64,000 nucleotides of DNA from Cacajao melanocephalus (GCA_963573385.1 CAUYLG010013691.1:1-64000), one strand, 5' to 3'; positions 24,176 to 37,410 are shown, numbered from the stretch's first letter. Made by a program: numbers and translations. The notes: generated by a model from the sequence alone, not told the origin.

Positions 24176-25955
24176 GCTCAACCAGTTATCTGTTTCAGAG
24201 ATAATCCCTCCCCATGAGTGTATATAGTTTTTAAATATGTAATGTGTGCTGTCATGCATTCTTCCCTGGATCTAAATGATCACCTGAGTAGCCTATGTGT
24301 CCTTAAAGACTCAGTCTACAAGATTACTCCTAGAAGCTGTTCTTGACCCTCATCTAACCTCAAGACTTCCCTTGCCAAATTTTTTGTTCTCTCCATTTTA
24401 ATTCAACTGTATCTTTCTTTCCTAGGTGTTGACCACTCAACCTACCACCTAAATACTTTATTAATTGTGTTTCCATTTCTTACTACACTTAAATCTTTTT
24501 GAAATTCAAGACTGCCTCATGAATCTGTGAATCCTCTGTGTTTAGCATAATGCTTGAAAAATAGTATATATTTCACAATCCTCATTTAATGACAAACCAA
24601 ATGAAGAGAGAGTGAGAAGAATGAAAGGGAAAAGTAGACAAGTAGGAAAAACTGGGGAAATAAAATAGTAAAATAAAAATGTTTGTTTTACATTTTCATC
24701 TGGGTTTGAATTATTGTTTCATTGAATAATATATTACTTTGCTGTCAGAAAATTTGGATCTCTAAAAACAAAAGACTCATAACTTTTATTAAACTTGAGA
24801 TTTCTAAGATTCCAGTTGTCCATCTAAATTTCAGGCTTTAGCATTGCTTGTAACTTATAAATTTAACAATGCCTACTCAACAAAGTCACTTTTAACTTTT
24901 AAATAATATCACAGAAACTATTTTGTGTGGAAAATGCACAACAATTACAAATCAGTTGCAATAAAGTGCCAGGAGATGGAAATAAAGAATTGAATCCAGG
25001 CTGGCTGAGATTATACATAGCCTACATGGGTCAAATAATAGAACTCTGCTCCACTCTTCTGTAGAGATATACATTATTTCTTTTAAATGAAAAATAATGC
25101 TATTTCCCTAGTTTTAAAAAGCTTACCTCTTGTCAGTGTGTGTTGGAGTTCTTAGGTTTTGTCTCCAAGTATTTTTAGAAACTGATCAGTTCCATACTAA
25201 AAAAGATATCCATTACATGTGTGAGTTCTCCTAAACAATTTTAATCCCCATGTTTGCATTTATACTTACAATTGAATTGCCTACAGGTAATTCTACTTTA
25301 GATGGCACAGGCAAATTAATGTGAGACACAGTCCAACTTAATATGTAAATACTACATCTTACACCAAATCCAAGTGAAGGCCGAATGATATGAGAAAGTG
25401 CTACATTTCAAATGTCTCCTACTTATTCAAATAGAAAACTATGGTAGAAAAGGTGAAGCCATCAAGGGCAACCAGCAGTTGAGTCATGTCAAAATCAAAG
25501 GAATCGCAATATAGCAGTCAAAATCAGAGTCACATGAGAATTGCAATTTAGTTTCAACAAATAACTTTATCTGTCATATTAAATTCATGTTGATTTGAAT
25601 TTTATTGGTTTTGCATATATGCTTATATTGTATGTGTAAATTCTATTTTAGTTTTAATGTAAGGGTGAAGAGCACACAGAATTTATCCCTTTTTTAGGTT
25701 AAATACATAACAGTATAATAAAACTATGCAATAAGACTGAACCATAAGAATACACTTTTCTTAAGAAAGAAATACTGTATGAAGACAGAGTATAGTGTTG
25801 GCATATCACCTTCTTTATTCAGAAGGACAAATGCCAAACTTTATTATGTTACATGTGATTTTGAGAAGGACTATTAACTACAAAGTACTCTCCTTTAGCT
25901 CTCTGATGTTCATTTCTCCGCTTAGCTTTATTTGCCACATTGCATTATAAGTATT
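24176..25955. other. Unassigned AT-rich DNA
   Basis: No gene, RNA or repeat that I can name. Confidence 0.5.
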
Positions 25956-25959
25956 TCTT

Positions 25960-26640
25960 TATAGGAAGCACTCAATGGTTAAGAGAGTGACCACTGTAAG
26001 ACTGTCTAGGTTCAAATCTTATTTGTGCCACTCATTAACTGTGACAGAGATTTGTCAGAAGTTCACCAATTCATTTCGTCTTGAAAGCACATAGAAGAAC
26101 TACATTTCCCAAATTTCTTTATGCTAAGTTGGAACCACGTGACTGATTTAGTAGATGGATATGAAAAAAGCAGTGTTCATCATTTCCAGGGATGTTCAGA
26201 ATTCCCATGATCAATTTCCTTACCATCCCTAACCTTCCAGGATGACCTTGAAAGCTATGTATTTGCAATGTCATGGTTAAAGTTTTGTAGCTGCAATGTG
26301 GAAGCAACCTTGATCTGAATGAACTCTTGAAGGAGGAATTCCCAAACCATATAAGACTATGACTTGAGCAAGAAAAGACACCATAGACTTTATTCTATGT
26401 TCTTATGATTTCTTTGATATAGACACATGACTTCACCTCTCCTGGTTAATAGAATAACTGCAAAAACTTGGACAAGTTAATATCACTGTTCAGTGCCAAA
26501 GTTTCCTTCCTCATCTGTGAAACTGGAGTAAAGTATCTTTCTCACAGATACATACATGTTTTATGAGAGTGAGAAACAAATGAGTTAATTCGGGCAGACC
26601 TCTAAGAACAATACTGATACTTAGTAAGCATTATTATGAG
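25960..26640 (+). mobile_element. MIR SINE, split by a ~400-bp insertion
   Basis: The first part (25,960-26,043) has 'ctaggttcaaatcttatttg' and 'tgccactcattaactg', the MIR 5' and core. The second part (26,453-26,640) resumes with 'cttggacaagttaatatcac', 'ttccttcctcatctgtgaaa' and 'atacttagtaagcatt', the MIR 3' half. The two parts are collinear with the family, so about 26,044-26,452 was inserted into one MIR copy. Confidence 0.72.
26044..26452 (+). mobile_element. LTR-like insertion inside MIR (family uncertain)
   Basis: About 409 bp separate the two halves of a MIR. The stretch starts with TG ('tgacagagatttgtcag') and contains 'gaactacatttcccaaattt' and 'ccacgtgactgattta', reminiscent of an old mammalian LTR. 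The MIR edges 'taactg' before and 'taactg' after may be the target duplication. No viral coding sequence is present. The family is not certain. Confidence 0.45.
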
Positions 26641-26700
26641 TCTTCTTTCTGCCCTGTCTTCTACTGTAGTTCACTGAAGCTGATGTCTGTCTCATTCACT

Positions 26701-27009
26701 TTTTTTGTTGGTTTGTTTTTTTTGTTTGAGACAGAGTCTGGCTTTGCCACCCAGGCTGGAGTGCAGTGGCACAATCTTGGCTCACTGCAATCTCTGCCTC
26801 CTGGGTTCAAGCAGTTCTCCTCCCTCAGTCTCCTGAGTAGCTGCGATTACAGCATCTGCCACCATGCCCAGCTAATTTTTGTATTTTCAGTAGAAACAGG
26901 GTTTCACCATGTTGGCCAGCCTGGTCCTGAACTCCTGACCTCACATGATCTGCCCGCCTCAGCCTTCCAAAGGGCTGGGATTGCAGATGTGAGCCACCAC
27001 ACCCGGCCA
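26701..27009 (-). mobile_element. Alu SINE (S-like), antisense
   Basis: Poly-T start, then a complete antisense Alu ending 'gccaccacacccggcc'. It is flanked by a clear 11-bp target-site duplication, 'cattcactttt', at 26,693-26,703 and 27,010-27,020. The plus-strand frame 26,683-27,090 (135 codons) is an antisense-Alu translation and has no evidence of being an exon. Confidence 0.97.
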
Positions 27010-27020
27010 CATTCACTTTT

Positions 27021-28374
27021 ATTTCCAAATTTTTTTACAGATTTCCAACACCTAAAAAAATTGGTGTTGAATAATGTTTATAGGTGTTGAATAAATGTTT
27101 ATTTTATCAGTGAATCTAATACCTTCACACAACTGAAAATCATACCAAGTTCATCTCTGGGCTATGTTCAATTTACATTGATAATCTGGCTTCATAATAA
27201 TTATTAAGAATTCTTTGTAGCAGACATACAGGTAGCATTTTTTATAGTGTCTCTTCCTTTCTCCTCCTTTTTCTCCTTTGTCCTTTTTCTCCATTGCTCT
27301 CTTCTCTTGAGCATTTGAAAAGCTGATCTGCATTTGGTAAAAGTCAATAGAGATGACTAAATTTAAATACCTTAATTTAATGCATGTTTGTGTAGAATAT
27401 ATCTCCCTGTGTCAACTATAGTTTCATTCTCAAATTATAACATAAAAAAATACAAAATTTGAATTTCATATATTTATCAGCTAAATAATTCTAATGAATC
27501 CCATTATTAATCAGTTAGTGTAGACAAAGATGAGCCTCTGAGAATTAACCTTTTCTTTGCCTCATCCTCACAGGCTATTGCAGGTGTAGCTGACCTAAAG
27601 CAAGAATGAGATTCACCCAGCACATTATTATGCATAGATGAATCCTCCTGTCAGCTATTGTGGGAACTACTCTTTGGCTTATTTACATATTAGCACTTAT
27701 ACCAGGTGCTTAGGTACAAAATTCACAGTTACTCTATTAGCATCTCTAGCAAATAACTTGATCAAGGAAAACACTAATTGTTGGATAAATACATTAATTC
27801 ATGTGTCTGTGGATTTCAAATATGCATACCACCATTTCAGTTTCCAAGGCAATTTGAATTGAGAATACCAGATGAATGATTTGAGTTGTAAGGTGAGGGA
27901 GACATTCAAATTAACAGGATTGCAAGATTTTGTTCCGGTGCTCAGCAAAGAATCACAAATACTGCAGCATGTTGTACAGGAAGGAAATGCCCAAGCAGGG
28001 AAGGGATAGAAAATCAAAACTGCAGGCTCTCAAACTGCTGAATATACCAATAAATGGACAAGCTTACTCAACTACATTCAAACATCTAGAAAGAGTACAG
28101 TGCTTGGAAGTATCTTTTAATAATCAACTCTGTATGCCTTGTTAATAGAGGCAAGTGGACTGATGAATAAAAAGACTGAATAATTTCAACTTGTGATTAT
28201 AATAGATGACCATAAAAGTACACAGCAAATATAACTCCCTATTCTGCCATAAATCTTATAAAGGTAAACTTATATCAAAAAATTAACAAAATAGAGAGGA
28301 AGAGTTGCTAAATTGTCAGATTATATTCAATTTTAAATGATATCTTTATCTCTTCTTAAAATACACTTTCAAAC
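27021..28374. other. Unassigned DNA
   Basis: No gene is supported. 'ggtgttgaata' occurs twice (about 27,062 and 27,083) and could be a MIR/L2 tail. The T/C-rich stretch 27,240-27,310 is low complexity. Confidence 0.5.
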
Positions 28375-30360
28375 CAATTAGATTTTATTATATTTATTTT
28401 AGAGCAATTTAAAGTTCACAGAAAAATTGATTGAAAGGTACTGATATTTCCTATATACCACTTGCCCCCACAGATGTATACCCTCCCGCATTAGCAGTAT
28501 CTCCTACCAAAGTAATACATGTTACAACTGATGAATCTATATTGACACACAATTATCACCCAAAGCCTATAGTTTACATTCATTGTTGATTTGTACATTC
28601 TATGTGTTTGAATAAATATATAATAACATGTATTTATCAGAGTAGTATCACACAGTATTTATACTACCCTAAAAATCCTCTGGACTCTGCCTATTTATCT
28701 CCTATCACCACCCTTAATCCCTGGCAACAAAGGATCTTTTTACTGGCTCCACAGTTTGGCCTTTTCTTGAAAGTCATATGTAATTTGAATCATATAGTAC
28801 AAAGCCCTTTCAGATTTGCTTCTTTTGCCTAATAATATTTATTTAAGTTCCCTCCATGTCTTCTCATTGCTTGATAGCTCATTTCTTTTTAGTTCTGAAC
28901 AATATCCTACTGTCTAGATGCATCGCCATTTATCTGTACACCTACTAAAGAACATATTGGCTGCTCACAAGTTTTAGCAGTTATGAGTACAGCTGCTGTA
29001 AACATTCCTATGCCAGTTTTTGTGTGGCCATAAAATTTCAAGTTCTTTGGGTAGATACCAAGTATCACAATTACCGGAAAGTATGATAACAATATGTTCA
29101 GTTTTGTAAGAAACTACCAAACTGATCCAAAGTGGCTGTACCATTGTTCATTCCCACAAGCAATGAATGAGAGTTCCTTTGGGTCTGCATGTTCTCCTAC
29201 ATTTAGCATTAGTGTTCTGGATTATGATCATTCTAACAGATGTATAGTGGGATCTCATTTTTGTTTTAATTTACATTTACCTGACAACAAATTTTATGAA
29301 TACATTTTCATATGCTTATTTGTCCTCTGTATATCTTTTTTGATGAGGTGTCTGCCAAAATCTTTGACTTAAGTTTTGAACTGATTGTTTGTTTAGTTGT
29401 TGTTAAGTTTTAAGAATTATTTGTATATTTTGGATAATATTATTTGGTCAGATATGTCTGCAAATATTTTGTTCCAGTCTGTGGCAATATCTTTTGCAAA
29501 ACAGAAATTTGCAATTTGAATGAACTCCAGCTTATCAATGCTTTATGGCATAAATTGTGCCTTTGGTCATGTAAATATGAAGTCATCACAATACATAAGG
29601 TTATATGGATTTTCTACTATGTTATCTTCAAAGAGTTTTATAGTTTTACATTTTACATTTAGATGTCTGCTGCATCATAAGTTAACTTTATGAAAGGTGT
29701 AAGGTCTCCACCTAGATTATTTTATGCATGTGGATGTCCACTTGTTTCAGCACCTTTATTGAAAAGGCTGTTTTTGTTCCACTGTATTGCCTTTGCTCTT
29801 TCGTCAAAGATCAGTTGACTGTATTTATGTGGGTCTATTTCTGAGCTCTCTATTCTGTTCACTAATGTACTTATCTATTCTTTTCTCAGTAACATGATCT
29901 TGATTATTGTAGCTTTGTACTAAGTCTTGAAACTGGGTAGTGTTAGTCCTCCAATTTTATTCTTCCACTTCAATTTTGCGTTGGCCATTCTAGGTCTTTT
30001 GCCTCTTCATGTAGTGACCCATTAGAATCAGTCTGCTGATATCCACAAAATATGTTTCTGGGATTTTGATTGGGATTACATTGAATCTGCAGATCAAATT
30101 GACTTCTTAATATTGTCTTTCTACCCACAAAAATGGAATTTATCTCTACTTATTTAGTTCTTCTTTGATTTTTTAAATCAAAGTGTTATAGTTTTTGTGT
30201 ATGTATTTTTCTAGCTGTCTCTTCAACTTTGGGGAAGTGGTTTGCCCTGTGATCTCATTTCTCTTCTGGTTCTAAGAATAGTTGCTGATTTTTCAGTTTA
30301 TTCAGCTTTTTACTTGTTAAGACAAAGTAGAGACTTCCAAGCTCCTTACGTGCCAGACCA
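28375..30360 (-). mobile_element. LINE-1 (L1ME-like), antisense, internally deleted
   Basis: Antisense L1 from 3'UTR to mid ORF2. Landmarks: 'aattatcacccaaagcctat' (3'UTR), 'catgtcttctcattgcttga', 'ccaaagtggctgtaccattg', 'ttatgtgggtctatttctga' and 'ccacaaaatatgtttctggg'. Near 30,215 the ORF2 sequence ends. The next ~130 bp ('acttccaagctccttacgtg') look like an L1M 5' region, which suggests that most of ORF2 and ORF1 is deleted. All frames are broken. Subfamily from memory. Confidence 0.8.
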
Positions 30361-30570
30361 GAAGATGGATTTTAATTCTAAGTATCCTTATACAGTAACT
30401 TTAAAGTTCATTTGAAAAAAAAAGTTTTCAAAAATATAAATAAAATTACTGCTATTTTATGTTTTGGACTACTCCACTAATATGAATCTATTTACTATAA
30501 TACATTTATCAAAGAATTATTTGGATTATCAAAGACAATCCATTCATTTTCTTTTCTTGCTGACAACAAA

Positions 30571-31070
30571 TGTATTAGGAATTTCTAAAGAGACAGACCT
30601 AATAGGTTAGATGTATATATGAAGGGTAGTTTATTAAGGAGTATTGACTCACACAATCACAAAGTGAAGTTCCACAGCGGCATTGCAAGCTGAAGAGCAA
30701 GGAAGCCAGTCCAAGTCCCAAAACCTCAAAAGTAGGGAAGCCCACAGTGCAGCCTATGACCAAAGGACTGAAAACCCCTGGTAAACCACTGGTATAAGTC
30801 CAATAATCCAAAAGCTGAAGAACTTGGAGTCTGTTGTTTGAACGCGGGAAGTATCCAGCACAAAAGAAAGATGAAAGCCAGAACACTCAGCCAGTCTCCT
30901 CATTCCACTTTTTCCTGCCTGCTTTATTCTAGCTACCCTGGAAGCTGATTTCATCTCTCCCAGTCCACTGACTCAAATGTTAATCTCCTTTGGCAACACC
31001 CTTACAGACACACTCAGAAACAATACTTTGCATTCTTCAATCCAATCAAGTTGACACATTAACCATCACA
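30571..31070 (-). mobile_element. Solo LTR, endogenous-retrovirus type (family uncertain), antisense
   Basis: On the minus strand it runs from 'tgtgatggttaatgtgtcaa' to 'ttcctaatac'. The plus-strand ends are TG (30,571) and CA (31,070). It is flanked by acaaa and acaag, a 5-bp target duplication with one mismatch. It shares its head ('gatggttaat...gtgtcaac') with the LTR at 44,219-44,732. No internal viral sequence is visible. The frames 30,599-30,886 and 30,754-30,954 are chance. Confidence 0.7.
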
Positions 31071-32460
31071 ACAAGGCTCTAGGTAGGAGTAGCGTAAAAA
31101 ATAATTAGATGAATAGATAGATAGATTTCAATCTTATAAACTTAGTCTGATTGAATAATAGTATCAAGTTACTGTGGATAACTCAGTTACATTTTTTTTT
31201 CTTTACCAAATGTTTGATCTTAGGGATTTTGTTTCCTTCTTTTACCATATGGCATATGTATTATATATTAAAAGTAGAAGCTTAAGTAGTTTCATGTGTT
31301 GGAAGCACATACACCAAATCCACATGAATGAGATTTTTACCATCCTCTGGCTCTTCTCATTTCCATGATAATACCTCCTGTCACCTGGGTGTGAAATTGG
31401 CATCAAATACTGAAGTCTGAGGTTGGCTAACAAGTGGGATAAATCTTAGCTGGATCAGGACAAGTGGTTCCCTAACCTCCCAACACACCATGTCTACCTG
31501 CTTTTACCTTCCCTAAACTCTAGCCAAATACTCAGTTCTTACTCATATATACAACTGAAGTTCTGGCTTTGATTTTCTTTTTTTTTTTTCCCAAACAAAA
31601 TTGATTTTCCTTACAAATCTGAACAGCAGATTAATTTTCACCTCTCTATGGCTCCCTTTGGCTACCCACCATCTCAGCCTCTGCAACTGCCTCATCCTTT
31701 CTTGGAGGAGAGAGGAATTTCTGAGTCAGTTCATACCACTTGGAAGCCAAAGGATGTTTAGGGGCACTATTTCTGTCCTCTGTCTGACTGATGCATAAGT
31801 GCCCCAGAATCTGACAAGGGACTCTGAGAGCTGGTCTCTTGACAGATCTTCAAATGCAAAGTACAAATCTGTCCAGAGCAGAAGCATTATGGCAAAAATG
31901 TCTCAATGGATGTTTCCTTCTTTCTGCCCAATTCTTCTTTCCACAATTTTAGGAGGGGGCAAACAGCACAAGTTCATTTCTCCATCTTTCTTCTGGCTGA
32001 GGTTTCTTCTAAGTCTTGTTCTTTCTTCTGATGGTGACATATATCTATATTACTGTGGGGCATTATGGCTCATTGTAGGTGAAATTACTTTCAACTCACT
32101 TTCGAAGAATAGAAAGCAAAATGCACTTTTAAAAAACTATTCTCAAAACCTTAAACTTCTCATATCTTACCACTCATGAATCAAGTTTTTTAAGACTTTA
32201 TATTTGGTCCTTTTGTTATGTCTCTGTCTTTCTCTCTCTGCCTCTTTTCTTCTTTCTCACTTCTCTCGAATATCAGACTACATAGCCAAGCCCATTCTTA
32301 AATATTCAGGCAGAGGTAGATATTTTAAAAATAATAACAACAAAATCTTTTCTTTCACCAAACAACCTAATTCTCACCACAATGGGAAACTGAAATTTGT
32401 TAAAAGTAAATGGAATGCAATGCAGTTGAGATATATTACATGTAAACGTGATATCCTATA
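31071..32460. other. Unassigned DNA
   Basis: No gene supported. The frame at 31,799-32,179 (126 codons, plus) starts with ATG but has no domain, no similarity I recognise and no visible promoter or splice context. A short GATA run lies near 31,112-31,125 and a T-rich run at 31,580-31,590. Confidence 0.5.
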
Positions 32461-32469
32461 GGAATGAAA

Positions 32470-32590
32470 CACTTTTACGCACATTATCTCATTTGGTATT
32501 CATGCAAAATCTCCTTGTAGGTTGATGCTTTTCTTTCTTCTGTTTTTACATGTGGTGAAGTTATAACAAATCTTGTGTAAGTTATAAAAA
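32470..32590 (-). mobile_element. Possible MIR fragment, antisense
   Basis: 'acgcacattatctcatttgg' followed by a decayed stretch ending near 'gaagttataacaaatcttg' fits the order of an antisense MIR, but the match is weak. Confidence 0.3.
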
Positions 32591-33072
32591 TAATAAGATG
32601 ATATCGAGCACCATACCATATTTTATGAAGTTTTCTGTGAGATTACTTGAGTAATCTCGAGACATTAATAAACATACAATAATTTACGAGATTAGCATTA
32701 AACTAATGACACAAACAAGCCAGAACTCTTGTAGCATTTCCACTTAGATGCTTACTAGACACATTAGTATCTCATTCTTCCAGCTACACAGTAGACTACT
32801 ACAGCTTTGGAAGTTTGCAGGCATGGGAAGGATAGATTAAAGTTAAATAATTTCTATCAAGATATCTAGAGGAGATATAATTTTGCTATGAAGAATCATT
32901 TCCCTCCACTTCTAGAATGCTTTGTTAAGATAATACATCATTTTTAATACAAAGATTGAAAACATGAGAATCACTGTTCCCCTCCTCCCTTCTCTTACAC
33001 CACCACTCCCCTAACACCTGAGGTAACATTTCACTTTTTGGAAAGTAAGAAGTAGGAATAAGATGTCCCTTG
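32591..33072. other. Unassigned DNA
   Basis: No gene or repeat recognised before the L1 target site at 33,073. Confidence 0.45.
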
Positions 33073-33083
33073 AGAATGTGAAG

Positions 33084-34948
33084 ATAATCAATGTGCAAAA
33101 ACCACAAGGATTCCTATACACCAATAACAGAAAAACAGAGAGCCAAATCATGAGCAATCTCCCATTCACAATTGCTATGTAGAGAATAAAATAGCTAGGA
33201 ATACAACTAACGAATAATGTGAAGGACCTCTTCAAGGAGAACTACAAACCACTGCACAAGGAAGTAAGAGAGGACACAAACAGATATAAAAATATTCCAT
33301 GCTCATGGTTAGGAAGAATCAATATTATGAAAATGGACATACTGCCCAAAGTAATTTATAGATTTGATGCCATCCCCATCAAGCTACCATTGACCTTCTC
33401 CACAGAACTGGAAGAAAACACCTTAAATTTCATATGGAATCAAAAAAGAGCCTACACAGCCAAGACAATCCTAAGAAAAAACAAAGCTGGAAGCATCATG
33501 CTACCTGACTTCAAACTATATTACAAGGCTACTGTAATCAAAACAGCATGGTACTGGTACCAAAATAGATATATAGACCAATGGAACAGAACAGAGGCCT
33601 CGGAAGCAACACCACATACCTACAAACAGCTGATCTTTGACAAATCTGACAAAAACAAGCAAAGGGGAAAGGATTCCCTATTTAATAAATAGTGTTGGGA
33701 AAACAGGCTAGCCATATGCAGAGAGCTGAAACTGGATCCCTTCCTTACACCTTATACAAAAATTAACACCAGATCAATTAAATATTTAAACATAAGACCT
33801 AACACCATAAAAAGCCTAGAAGAAAATCTAGGCAATAACATTCAGGACACAGGCATAGACAAGGACTTCATGACTAAAACACAAAAAGTAATGACAACAA
33901 AAGCCAAAATAGACAAATAGGATCTAATTAAACTTAAGAGTTTCTGCACAGCAAAAGAAAATATAATGAGAGTGAACCAGCAACCAACAGAATGGGAAAA
34001 AATATTTTGCAAGCTACCCATCTGACAAAGGGCTAATATCCAGAATCTACAAAGAACTTAAACAAATTTACAAGAAAAAAAACCCCATCAAAAAGTGGGT
34101 GAAGGTTATGAACAGACACTTTTCAAGAGAAGACATTTATGCAGTCAACAAACATATGAAGAAAAGCTCATCATCACTGGTCATTAAAGAAATCCAAATC
34201 AAAACCACATTGAGATAGCATTTCACACCAGTTAGAATGGCGATCATTAAAAAATCTGGAGACAACTGATTGGAGAGGATGTGGAGAAACAGAAATGCTT
34301 TTACACTGTTGGTGGGAGTGTAAATTAGTTCAACCATTGTGGAAGACAGTGTGGCAATTCCTCAAGGATCTAGAACTGGAAATACTATTTGACCCAGCAA
34401 TCCATTCCGGGTATATACTCAAAGGATTATAAATCATTCTATTATAAAGACACATGCACATGTATGTTCATTGTGGCACTGTTTACAATGTCAAAGACTT
34501 GTAACCAACCTAAATGCCCATCAAAGATAGACTGGATAAAGAAAATGTGGCACGTATACACCATAGAGTACTATGCAGTCATAAGAAAGGATGAGTTCAT
34601 GTCCTTTGTAGGGACATGGATGAATCTGGAAACCATCATTCTCAGCAAACTGACACAAGAACAGAAAACCAACGCATGTTCTCACTCATAAGTGAGTGTT
34701 GAGCAATGAGAACACATGGACACAGGGAGGGGAACATCACACAACTAGGGCCTATTACATGGGGATAGAGGAGGGATAGAAGGAGTAGGGGAATTGGGGA
34801 GGGATAACATTAGGAGAAATATTTAATGTAGATGATGCGAGGATGGATGCAGCAAATCACCATGGCATGTGTATACTTATGTAACAATCCTGCACAATCT
34901 GCAAATGTACCCCAGAACTTAAAGTTTAATAATAATAATAACAGAAAA
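33084..34948 (+). mobile_element. LINE-1 (L1PA-like), 5'-truncated, with target-site duplication
   Basis: Starts within ORF2 after the reverse-transcriptase core, reads to the end of ORF2, then the 3'UTR, and ends with a degraded AATAATAAT tail. The target-site duplication is perfect over 11 bp: agaatgtgaag at 33,073-33,083 and 34,949-34,959. The insertion ends are therefore certain, and the copy is 5'-truncated as most L1 insertions are. The longest frame (33,219-33,692, 157 codons) is an ORF2 segment ending in a TAG that replaces the usual Trp codon after 'tttaataaa'. The element cannot mobilise itself. Confidence 0.96.
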
Positions 34949-34959
34949 AGAATGTGAAG

Positions 34960-35514
34960 GATGCTAAGGCCCCATGTAGCACCAATATCTGTGATTCTAC
35001 AATATTCCTAATCATGTTCAGCAAGATTCTAGAGTGTATTTAGAGCCATCAAAACAACAGATTAATCTACATGCAATTTGAAACTGATTTCTTTCACCTG
35101 ATTTCAGAAATTATTTATTAATAGCCATTGTATAAGAAAACTCTTAATTAATCAAAATTTTCCATGAACTAGAGTATCTTTCTGGCCAACCATTTTGGAT
35201 AAACATAAGTCTACCTTGTTTTAAAAGATTTAAATATTTGAAATTGTGAAAAAAAAGTTTAATTTTTAAATGTTTTATCAATATGTCCAGCATATCCTAC
35301 GTATGACCAATTGAACTGTCTACGCAGTAAAAATTGAACAATTCTTCAAATAAAAACACATACATTTTAAGCTACCATGGCATCAAAACAGACTAGTAAA
35401 TCTCACGTACATAAGACATTTCTCTAAACCACAATCATGTTATTTTTTAAAAAAAAAGAATAAATTCAACTATATGATACTTTAATGCTTAAAGAAATGG
35501 TTTTGTCTCACTTC
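34960..35514. other. Unassigned AT-rich DNA
   Basis: No gene or recognised repeat. Confidence 0.5.
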
Positions 35515-36500
35515 TTCATTCAATAAAATTATTGAGCACATGCTATGTCCTAAGATATTCATTATTAAGTAAAACAATTTGTTCTCTACTGTCATGGAGT
35601 TTATAGTCTTATGCAAGGCACAGACCAAAACAGGAAAAAAAAAACAAGTAAATAATCTCATTTAATAATAAATTATATGAAGAAAATAAAGCTAGATGAT
35701 AAAATAGAGAATGGTACAGCGGTCGCCAGGGAGGTCAGGGATAAAGTGTCTAAGTTAAATTATGAAGCCAGCACAGGCCTCATTATGGAGGGAAGATTTG
35801 TGCTAAGAAAATCAGAACATTTCAGGTTGGAGAAACAACATTCTCAGTTAGAAATAAGCCTAACATGTTTTAAGAATTTTTTAAAAAGGCAATGTGATTG
35901 AAGAACAACAGTTGGGGGTGGGGGTGGAGGTGAGTTAGAATAAATGTGGTCAGCAAATTGGGCAACAGCCAAAACATGTGGACCCTATATGCTATGGTCA
36001 AAGAGGTTAAATTTTATTATAAAAGCACTAAAAGGCAATTGGAAATTTTTAAGCAGGGAATTCTCATAATCTAAGTCAAGTTTTTTTAAAATAGCTGCTG
36101 CACCAGGTGCGGTGGCTCACACCTATAATCCCAGCACTTTGGGAGGCTGAGGTGAGCAGATCACCTGAGGCCGGGAGTTTGAGACAGCCTGACCAACATG
36201 GAGAAACCCTGTCTCTACCAAAAATACAAAATTAGCCAGGCATGGTGGTGCATGCCTGTAATCCCAGCTATTCAGGAGGCTAAGGCAGGAGAATCCCTTG
36301 AACCCAGGAGGCGGAGGTTGTGATGAGCCCAGGTCGCACCATTGCATTCCAGCCTGGGCAACAAGAGTGAAACTCTGCCTCAAAAAAAAAAAAAAAAAAA
36401 AGAAAGAAAGAAAAAAGAAAAAAAAGTTGCTGCCTGTAGAATGAATTGAAAGGGAGACAAATTCTGTCACAAATTCTAAAGGAATAATTGAGATAACAGA
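35515..36500 (-). mobile_element. LINE-2 3' region, antisense, interrupted by an Alu
   Basis: Antisense L2: 'attattgagcacatgctatg', 'ttctctactgtcatggagtt', 'atgaagaaaataaagctaga', 'ggcaattggaaatttttaag' and 'aaaatagctgctgc'. It resumes after the Alu with 'gttgctgcctgtagaatgaa' and 'ttgaaagggagac'. The frame 35,677-35,901 is in this repeat and not a gene. Confidence 0.72.
36102..36419 (+). mobile_element. Alu SINE (S-like) nested in L2
   Basis: Complete Alu with a long A-rich tail containing GAAA units (36,380-36,420). The target-site duplication has two differences: 'aaaatagctgctgc' (36,088-36,101) and 'aaaaaagttgctgc' (36,420-36,433). The minus-strand frames 36,123-36,537 are Alu-derived. 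Confidence 0.96.
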
Positions 36501-36728
36501 ATTGCCTATAACTGGTATGTTGAAATATCTGATTCATGAGATGAGATCAATACACAAATGTATTTCTAAATCTAAATGATGCCTTAAAACTTATTCATTG
36601 GGGGTAATCTTCTGCCCTTGAATACAAATTTAGTCAGATTCCAAAATCTCTGCTCCTTCTTAATCAACAGATATTTCTCTAGTTGCAAATACAATTCACC
36701 TATTACCAAAGTGCTTTAATCTTCATTC
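36501..36728. other. Unassigned DNA before the L1 target site
   Basis: Short spacer with no recognised feature. Confidence 0.4.
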
Positions 36729-37410
36729 AAAATTAGAACTTTTCGGGATAAGAAAAAGTTGTGTGGATCATGGCGGACAGAAGGAGGACTAGATTGAAGC
36801 TCCTACTCAGATGGACAGAGCAGCACGTGGAGGCTCGCATCATGAATTACAGCTCCAGATCGACTGCAGGAAAAAACCAGGAATCCTGAGAGGACTCAGA
36901 GACCTCCGAAGGAAGTGGACTACTCATGCAAGGACCCAGGAGACACCCCAAATACTATGAGTGCCCCAACTGTGGAAGTGGGAAAGGGAGATCCTCTTCT
37001 CACTAACACACACCCCCCACTGGGGAAACTGAAGGTCTGTTTGCAAGAGAAGTTTCTGTCCTTACCAGGAACTGAGTCAATCTACAGAGCCAAGTGAAAT
37101 ACAGGGGTAGAATAAGCAGCAGGAAAGGCCCTGGGAGCTTGCTGGGTCCCCAAAAAGGCCATTTCTGCCTGACACTACAGGGATCCATTGGGAGGGTGGC
37201 CAGAGGAGCATAGGAAGTCACCACAGGGAGAAGGAAATCTCCAGCTGAACTTCATAACAATTTGAACCAGGCGAGAAGCCTCTCAGCCAAAACTTGAGGG
37301 AGAGGGCAAATTTGGTGTGCAGACACCAGAGACAGGAGAAGATTCAAAGCCCTGTTCTTTTGCAGCTGGTGAAGGACTGCGTTAGAGGGACTTCCCCAGG
37401 TTGGCTAGGG

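Noticed and set aside
26683..27090. 135-codon plus-strand frame resembling known Alu-exon peptides
   Set aside because: It reads through an antisense Alu bounded by a clear target-site duplication; no splice sites or flanking exon are evident.
31799..32179. 126-codon plus-strand frame in unassigned DNA
   Set aside because: No recognisable domain, promoter or conservation evidence, and a frame of this size can occur by chance in 64 kb.
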